Positions 1-5,061 of a stretch of DNA of 9,117 bases are shown one piece after another. How positions within the stretch are numbered: position 1 is the first letter of the stretch; each line of letters opens with the position of its first letter. The DNA lies in contig JAGVKY010000094.1 of assembly GCA_020050175.1 (NCBI GenBank), positions 1-9,117 of the forward strand. The letters are read 5' to 3'. Under the pieces are notes generated by a model that did not search any database, was not told the origin of the DNA, and saw only the letters and a program-made list of their open reading frames with translations. The DNA is from Parachlamydiales bacterium (GTDB lineage Bacteria > Chlamydiota > Chlamydiia > Chlamydiales > JAJFMK01). The position numbers and the translations under genes were made by a program.

Positions 1-216
1 AACTTGGGGATGCCGACAGGCTTCTGGGAGGAAGCAGCTTAAAAGCTTAGAAGGAAAGAGGGAGAAGCTCTCAAACCGACTTATGCAACAACGCCTCTTC
101 CTGCTATCGATGCAGAAGGGACCCCTATTAAAAATGGGTGCGAGAAATATAAAAAGAAATGCACTTTTTCAAACAATGGTTTAAATCTTCTTCTTTCCGA
201 GGAGAGACCTTGTGGT
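1..216 (+). other. Upstream in-frame RHS-like segment with stop codon at 40-42
   Basis: No separate gene can be supported here. The frame of the RHS gene is open from 43 to its start at 217, with no ATG or GTG in between, and is closed by TAA at 40-42. The translation of 43-216 reads like RHS protein. It contains IDAEG (106-120), matching VDAEG at 1066-1080 inside the array, with 13 identical bases (107-119 and 1067-1079). It ends in a Leu-Leu-Leu-Ser-Glu-Glu-Arg-Pro stretch that flows into the ILYEYVEG sequence after the start, as a normal YD unit would. Before the stop the same frame reads GMPTGFWEEAA. I infer that a longer RHS gene once extended left of the window and was cut by a nonsense mutation, a rearrangement, or a sequencing error at 40-42. 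A second frame is also open (2-184), but its translation looks like a shadow. Confidence 0.5.
200..206 (+). promoter_or_regulatory. Candidate ribosome binding site for the TTG start of the RHS gene
   Basis: AGGAGAG lies 10 bases before the TTG at 217. It is the best Shine-Dalgarno match in the leader and the main reason to accept a start here, since the open frame upstream has no ATG or GTG. The RHS-like coding character of the bases around it means the match could be accidental. Confidence 0.4.
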
Positions 217-3200
217 TTGAAAATTCTTTACGAATATGTGGAAGGGACCGATCTCTTAAAAAAAAAGGTAACACTTACGGACAAAGAGGTTTTTAAAGAG
301 GAACTTTTTCGTTACGACAAAGATCATTGTTTAATCAGAGTAGAAGAGAAGAGCGGCCCTGTTCACAAAATAGAAAGAATCCTTCCATCGAAAGAGACAC
401 CCTTTGGTTTCCCATTAAAGAAAAAACACTTTGCCCGTACTCCTGATGGTGATGTTTTCCTCGAGTCTTACCATTATAAATACAATTCAAGAGGAGACAC
501 CACTCATGAAGAAAAGAGAGATGCCTTCGGAAAAACAATTTTTTCTATCGAAAGAGAGTTTGACCCTCATGGTAATTGTCTCTATGAGAGAAACAGTTTA
601 GGTTTTGAAACTTTTCGTAATTACGATTCCAATGACAACTGTATTAAAGAAAAAGGTCCTCGGCCAGGCCTAGTTAAAAAGTTTGTTTATGATTACATGA
701 ATCGCTGTGTCGAGGAGAGCCTTTCTTTTGAGGGCGAAACGTGGGTGGTTCACCATGTTTATAATCAATTGAATCAAAAAATAGAGACGATTGATGAGTT
801 AGGTCATTCGACAAAATGGGTCTATGATCGCTACGGAAGGGCGCTTAAAACAGAGCTTCCTGAAGTAGAGGTCCATGGTTCATTTAAAAAACCTCTTATT
901 CTCCGAAAATTTGACTGTTCAGGCCATGAGATCGAGACAGTTGATCCTCTTGGAAACAAAACCACGAAAAAATTCACAGCTCATCACAAGCCCTATCTTA
1001 TCCAGCATCCAGACGGGGCTACTGAAAAAACGATCTTTTCTCTTGAAGGGTGGCCTCTTAAGACAGTCGATGCAGAAGGCTTCGTTACAAAGTACACATA
1101 CGATGCTTTAGGTCGTGTCCTCACGACGACCACCCCTAATGGGACAACCGCTTGTGTATACCAAGGTCATTATCTGGTTAAGAAAGTAGATGAAGAAGGA
1201 GTTGAGACACATTTTAAATACGATCCCTTTGGTCGTCTGATAGAAACCAAAAAAGGGAATCGACGGGAGTCTTTAACATACGACAATCAAGGGCACCCCT
1301 ACAGAAAATCTCACTATGAAGATGAAAAACTTTTGTCGACAGAAGTCTCCTTTATTGACCCGCTTGGGCGAGTCATAGAAAAATTTCTTGAAGATCCAAG
1401 CGGAACTATCTTTAACCGTGAGTTATTTACCTACGACGCAGCAGGCAATTGCATCATGCAGTGGAGAGGAGTCTCAAAGATCACAAGAACCTTTGATGGG
1501 AAAAATCGGATCACATCTGTCACTGATGGTGAGGGGCATCAACACCTGGTTTTTTACGAGGAGACTTCCAACACCTTTGGACAGCGTCTTTTACAAAAAA
1601 GAGTAGTAGATCCGAATGGGGAGCAGGTCATCACTATTTTTGATTCTTTAGGACGTGCTTCAAAAATTGTTCATTTAAATCCTATTGGAGTTCCGATTAA
1701 GACAGAAAACAAGACTTTCGATCTTGCCGGAAACCTCGTCAAAGAGGAAATAGTAGGCCAAGGAGAAATCCGAGTTCTTATCAAAGAGTTTGATTCAAGA
1801 GGGCGGATCATTAGCTTGATAGAGCCTCTAGAGAAAATCGCCCATATGAAATATACCCCATCAGGACAGCTCCAGACACTCACTAAGCCTGATGGGATCA
1901 AACTTCACCATACCTATAAAGATGGTCGCCTTAGTGCTTTAACAAGCTCTGATGGGAGGTTAAGTTATCATTACACTTATAACAAAAGGGGCGAACTTAT
2001 CGAAGTGCGGGATGAAGTGACCGGACTCACTTCGTTGCAAACATTTTCTCCCTTAGGAGATCTGATTAAGGAGGTTCTTCCGAATGGAGAAACAATCCAT
2101 TATACCTACGACGGTCTTGGAAGGGTCACCTCCTATTCTCTCCCCGACGGAGGAAAAGCTCTTCTTTCCTATAATGCCCGTGCTGTTACAGAAATTTCTA
2201 GAATCGATAGTTCTGGAAATCCCCTCTATCGACATGCTTATACGGGCTTTGATGAGGTAGGGAATGTTATTACGCAAAAGCATCTTGGAAAAGCGGGGAC
2301 TACCCGCTTTTCCTACGATTCTCTTTATCAACTGACAGGGGTAAATAACCCCTATTGGCAAGAAGAAAAGTTTATTTACGATGATGCTGGCAACCTCCTC
2401 TCTTTAGAACAAAATGGAGAAAAGCTCTCATTTGACTATGACGACCTCTATCAACTCGTACTGGAAAATCAACACGCCTATACCTTCGACCCATTTTATA
2501 ACAGGCGTTCTAAAGACGACGATTCCTACGCGGTTAATGCGCTCAATCAGCTTCTTGCGACCAGTCATGGCAGATTTAGCTACGATGCTAATGGCAATTG
2601 CATTGTCTGGGAAAGTGGGGAGAAAAAACTTCTCTTCTCATACGATCCTCTCAATCGCTTAATAGCGATAGAGGAAGAAGGCGCATACGTGGAGTTTACT
2701 TATGATCCTTTTCATCGTAGGTTGACACGCAACGGAGAGCCTTTCCATTTCTTCCGAGAGCAGGAGATTGGCTTTCAAAATGAATTGCGGATTCTAGGTC
2801 CTGGGCTTGGAGGGGATATAGGGGCTGCGATCGCAATAGAACTAGAGGGTGAGTTTTTTGCTCCCCTGCATGATTACAGAGGCAATGTGGTTGCCCTTGT
2901 TGATAAGGAGGGTGATCTCGTTGCTTCTTGGAGCTTCACCGCCTATGGGGAATGTCTTGGAACCTGTTCATCACCCTGGGGTTTTGCTTCAAAAAGAACA
3001 GAACCTCTTACCGGCTGGCTCTCCTTTGGAAGAAGAGATTATGATTCTGTTACTGGACGCTGGACAACCCCTGATCCCTTAGGTTTTGAAGGGGGGCTCA
3101 ATCTCTATACTTATGTCTCAAACCGTCCTCTCCTCCATCGCGACCCTCTAGGTCTCCTTGATGATGCCAATAGTGAATTTTACAGTTTTGCCGAACAATC

Positions 3201-3972
3201 CCACGGCTCCATTTTAGAGTGGGGAGCAAGATGCCTTGATACTTGCTTAAGTTGTGTCGGTTATTTCTTTAAAGATGACATTGCAAATCCTCATTACGAT
3301 AGAGACCAAAATTATCCAACAGGGACCTATTTAGCTGATCGGTATTGCGACTGGGACTCTCTCAAAGATAAAAAATATCTTGGGTATGGGATGAATGGGA
3401 TAGGGACATCAAAATCAACTTTTGAGTCGAATTATGATTACGTCCATCAAGAAATTCATCCTTACATGGATCATGTGATGCGATATAACCCATCACACGG
3501 GGATGGGTTCATAAATGAATGCAAAGATCTTTGGCGTGCCTGCCTTGGTCTTTTAGGAATGGTCCGGGAAGATCTTGTTTCAGAAGTCAGAGCCGATTGG
3601 GATAGAGTTTTTTCTATAACTTCACCTGATTTTCGAATCTTTATCGAACCGCATAGTGAAGCTAATATCGTTTTTTTACATGCCCTGAAAGAATATAACC
3701 CTTTACTAAAAGAAAGAATTAGCTTTCTAGCACTTTGCCCTGCGGCGTATGGACGGCCTGATGTTTGCGGAGATTATTCCTGTATAACAACTTCTACAGA
3801 CGCTGTCACTTTTGTGGATGTAATGGGGAGGACAAGAGTTGATTCTGCCAACGCCTGGATTGCGAAATCTGCTATAATCATGGACCATGAACTTCAAAGC
3901 CCCACTATTAAACCCCATTGGAAAAAAGGGGCAGACAGTTTTTATGAAACTGGCAAAATTTCTTTTAGATAG
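217..3972 (+). CDS. RHS/YD-repeat protein with a hydrolase-like C-terminal tip (possibly 5'-truncated)
   Basis: This 1251-residue protein has three parts. Residues about 33-830 are a YD-repeat array with 15 units of the form aromatic-x-Tyr-Asp-x-x-Gly-Arg/Asn. Residues about 830-980 are the RHS core, with RRDYDSVTGRW (939-949), PDPLGFEGGLNLY and the closing DPLGL (976-980). Residues 981-1251 are a unique tip. In known RHS toxins the repeats form a hollow beta-barrel shell around the C-terminal effector, and an aspartyl autoprotease cuts just after DPxGL. Asp953 and Arg975-Asp976 fit that site. No signal peptide, PAAR, VgrG-like or other N-terminal export domain is present. The only usable start is TTG at 217, with AGGAGAG ten bases before it, yet RHS-like sequence continues upstream to a stop at 40-42. 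The protein may thus be a truncated form or an orphan module. The family is certain; toxin activity, target and export route are inference. The 3' end overlaps the next gene. Confidence 0.9.
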   Translation: MKILYEYVEGTDLLKKKVTLTDKEVFKEELFRYDKDHCLIRVEEKSGPVHKIERILPSKETPFGFPLKKKHFARTPDGDVFLESYHYKYNSRGDTTHEEKRDAFGKTIFSIEREFDPHGNCLYERNSLGFETFRNYDSNDNCIKEKGPRPGLVKKFVYDYMNRCVEESLSFEGETWVVHHVYNQLNQKIETIDELGHSTKWVYDRYGRALKTELPEVEVHGSFKKPLILRKFDCSGHEIETVDPLGNKTTKKFTAHHKPYLIQHPDGATEKTIFSLEGWPLKTVDAEGFVTKYTYDALGRVLTTTTPNGTTACVYQGHYLVKKVDEEGVETHFKYDPFGRLIETKKGNRRESLTYDNQGHPYRKSHYEDEKLLSTEVSFIDPLGRVIEKFLEDPSGTIFNRELFTYDAAGNCIMQWRGVSKITRTFDGKNRITSVTDGEGHQHLVFYEETSNTFGQRLLQKRVVDPNGEQVITIFDSLGRASKIVHLNPIGVPIKTENKTFDLAGNLVKEEIVGQGEIRVLIKEFDSRGRIISLIEPLEKIAHMKYTPSGQLQTLTKPDGIKLHHTYKDGRLSALTSSDGRLSYHYTYNKRGELIEVRDEVTGLTSLQTFSPLGDLIKEVLPNGETIHYTYDGLGRVTSYSLPDGGKALLSYNARAVTEISRIDSSGNPLYRHAYTGFDEVGNVITQKHLGKAGTTRFSYDSLYQLTGVNNPYWQEEKFIYDDAGNLLSLEQNGEKLSFDYDDLYQLVLENQHAYTFDPFYNRRSKDDDSYAVNALNQLLATSHGRFSYDANGNCIVWESGEKKLLFSYDPLNRLIAIEEEGAYVEFTYDPFHRRLTRNGEPFHFFREQEIGFQNELRILGPGLGGDIGAAIAIELEGEFFAPLHDYRGNVVALVDKEGDLVASWSFTAYGECLGTCSSPWGFASKRTEPLTGWLSFGRRDYDSVTGRWTTPDPLGFEGGLNLYTYVSNRPLLHRDPLGLLDDANSEFYSFAEQSHGSILEWGARCLDTCLSCVGYFFKDDIANPHYDRDQNYPTGTYLADRYCDWDSLKDKKYLGYGMNGIGTSKSTFESNYDYVHQEIHPYMDHVMRYNPSHGDGFINECKDLWRACLGLLGMVREDLVSEVRADWDRVFSITSPDFRIFIEPHSEANIVFLHALKEYNPLLKERISFLALCPAAYGRPDVCGDYSCITTSTDAVTFVDVMGRTRVDSANAWIAKSAIIMDHELQSPTIKPHWKKGADSFYETGKISFR
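313..2720 (+). repeat. YD/RHS repeat array (protein level)
   Basis: Within the RHS protein, 15 Tyr-Asp units and about seven Phe-Asp variants recur about every 20-40 residues, from the Tyr-Asp at residues 33-34 to the one at 829-830. Typical units read YTYDALGRV, FKYDPFGRL, YTYDGLGRV and FSYDPLNRL. The copies are diverged at DNA level, so this is an old protein repeat and not a recent DNA tandem repeat. Such arrays build the spiralling beta-sheet shell of RHS, Tc-toxin C and teneurin proteins. Confidence 0.9.
3157..3972 (+). other. RHS C-terminal tip: alpha/beta-hydrolase-like, DUF687-like domain
   Basis: This is the segment of the RHS gene after DPLGL (residues 981-1251). Candidate motifs in order are GYGMNGIGT (1056-1064), RYNPSHG (1089-1095), EPHSEAN with Ser1147 as a possible nucleophile, a CPAAYG turn about 30 residues later, and His1224 near the C-terminus as a possible catalytic base. 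The pattern of an Asn-Gly-Ile-Gly loop, Tyr-Asn-x-(Ser/Thr)-His-Gly, His-Ser-x-(Gly/Ala) and a Pro-Ala-Ala-Tyr turn recalls the chlamydial DUF687 proteins. That comparison is from memory, not a search. The Gly usual after the elbow Ser-x is replaced by Ala here (HSEA), so activity is uncertain. Hand-counted GC is about 41 % (3241-3900), against about 48 % for the core just before (2641-3120). If active, it would be a serine hydrolase such as a lipase or esterase. Confidence 0.5.
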
Positions 3973-4510
3973 GAAATGGAATAGCCGAAAAAATTTAATT
4001 GCTACGGCGGTTCTTTTGTGCTGTTTTTTACAGTTTTTGAATGCTGAAAAAGTAACTTTGGATCCGTACACATTAGACCTAGCTAAGCTTCGTTATCAGC
4101 AGCTTTTGGGAATTGAGCTCGAAAAAAAAATGGGACTTACTCCTCAACGCTATTTTCATGCGTGGTCTAGGATGCACCCTGAAATCCATCAAATCAACTT
4201 TAATCTAGTTTCCCCAAAGAGAATAAATACGATTAATGAAGCAAGGGTTGAAATTGTTAAAGTTGCTTCGATTGTTTTTGAGTCCCTCAATGATGATACT
4301 TCGGGTATCAGCCATTTCCTTTTGGTAAAACCTTTTCCTCTCAATCAAGTTAATATTGATTTGGATTTTGACTTTAACTTCCTCACCGAGGAGGGAATGT
4401 GTTCAGCTAGTTTGAATTGGGGCACTATCCATTATTACTATCCCCATGGCCGATACTATACTGAGAAATTTGAAGAAGCTTTGGCCAAATTAAAAGACGA
4501 AAAAGAATGA
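3944..4510 (+). CDS. Exported small protein A, paralog of the next gene (unknown function)
   Basis: I do not recognise the family. The start at 3944 gives 188 residues beginning MKLAKFLLDRK. It was preferred over the in-frame ATG at 3887 because it places a signal peptide at the N-terminus: a basic n-region, the hydrophobic stretch LIATAVLLCCFLQFL and a likely signal peptidase I site LNA|EK after residue 34. There is no good lipobox despite the Cys pair. The mature part is a small alpha/beta protein with a GIELEKKMGL helix and an aromatic NWGTIHYYYPHG strand near the end. The gene overlaps the RHS gene by 29 bases and the next gene by 4 (ATGA), so the three are probably co-transcribed. It aligns along its length with the next protein, at perhaps 20-25 % identity by eye. 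Position, size and export signal fit an immunity protein for the RHS tip, but that is inference. GC is low (about 37 %). Confidence 0.8.
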   Translation: MKLAKFLLDRKWNSRKNLIATAVLLCCFLQFLNAEKVTLDPYTLDLAKLRYQQLLGIELEKKMGLTPQRYFHAWSRMHPEIHQINFNLVSPKRINTINEARVEIVKVASIVFESLNDDTSGISHFLLVKPFPLNQVNIDLDFDFNFLTEEGMCSASLNWGTIHYYYPHGRYYTEKFEEALAKLKDEKE

Positions 4511-5061
4511 GACTTTTATTTTTTATACTTTCTTTAACTTTCTTTTTCCCTTTGAGCGCGATAATGGACCGACCTGCAGAGAAAGAGGCCATCATTGAAA
4601 AGGCAAAGGAGGATTATTCCAAAGCCATTGAACGTGATTTAAAGGAAAAGTTTGGCCTGCAGATGGTGCCTAGAGCGTGGCCCTCTGTTGATCATGAAAT
4701 TCGGCTTATTTTTTTTGAAACAAAAACTCCCGAAGTCATTGAAACAATGGGACAGGCGAGGACACTTTTAGTTAGGGCTGTATCGACTGTCCAGAAAACA
4801 CTCAATGAAGTAAAACCAGATCCCATTATCCCTATTCTTTCAACTAACCTTTATTCCCCAGAAGCAATCAATTTTTCTCTCACCTTCAGTTGGGCTAATA
4901 GTTGGTGGAGATATTTTATTAAGCATAAAGAGGGGGAACTTGCTGGAGTTGCCATGTGGAGGGGGAATATCGAATATTATTTTGTTGATCCTTCAAGAGA
5001 ACCTCAAAGAGAAACCTTCCAAGAGGCAAGATCTAAGGTTGCTAATTATATTCCCTACTAA
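4507..5061 (+). CDS. Exported small protein B, paralog of the preceding gene (unknown function)
   Basis: This 184-residue protein starts at the ATG inside an ATGA stop-start overlap with the preceding gene. The weak ribosome binding site suggests translational coupling. It has a short, strong signal peptide, MRLLFFILSLTFFFPLSA, with likely cleavage after Ala18 and no lipobox. The mature protein opens with a charged helix (about residues 24-50) and ends in beta-rich sequence with WRGNIEYYFVDP. Shared positions with protein A include a Lys-Lys/Glu-Lys-x-Gly-Leu helix end, an Ala-Trp pair, a His-Glu-Ile/Pro-Glu-Ile strand, an Ala-Arg helix ending in Leu-Asn, an aromatic Tyr-Tyr strand, and a closing Phe-(Glu/Gln)-Glu-Ala helix. 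I read the two as an old tandem duplication. The family is unrecognised, and a second immunity protein is one possible role. The stop codon overlaps the stop of the convergent gene. Confidence 0.85.
   Translation: MRLLFFILSLTFFFPLSAIMDRPAEKEAIIEKAKEDYSKAIERDLKEKFGLQMVPRAWPSVDHEIRLIFFETKTPEVIETMGQARTLLVRAVSTVQKTLNEVKPDPIIPILSTNLYSPEAINFSLTFSWANSWWRYFIKHKEGELAGVAMWRGNIEYYFVDPSREPQRETFQEARSKVANYIPY

Noticed and set aside
2..184. Second open frame at the left edge, ending in TAA at 182-184
   Set aside because: Its translation is rich in Leu, Lys, Arg, Gln and Met without recognisable motifs, whereas the overlapping RHS frame has RHS-like sequence. It could matter if a frameshift lies near position 40, but I cannot support it as a gene.
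3913..3931. CCCC/GGGG inverted repeat before the start of exported protein A
   Set aside because: A four-pair stem with an eleven-base loop inside the RHS coding region is expected by chance. It is too weak to call a terminator or regulator.
3887..3943. Earlier in-frame ATG at 3887 for exported protein A
   Set aside because: It would put 19 residues of RHS-overlapping sequence before the signal peptide. The ATG at 3944 gives a standard signal peptide and a shorter overlap.
3727..4071. 114-codon minus-strand open frame across the RHS 3' end
   Set aside because: It is antisense to two well-supported coding regions, has a Cys- and Arg-rich composition without a family motif, and has no ribosome binding site.
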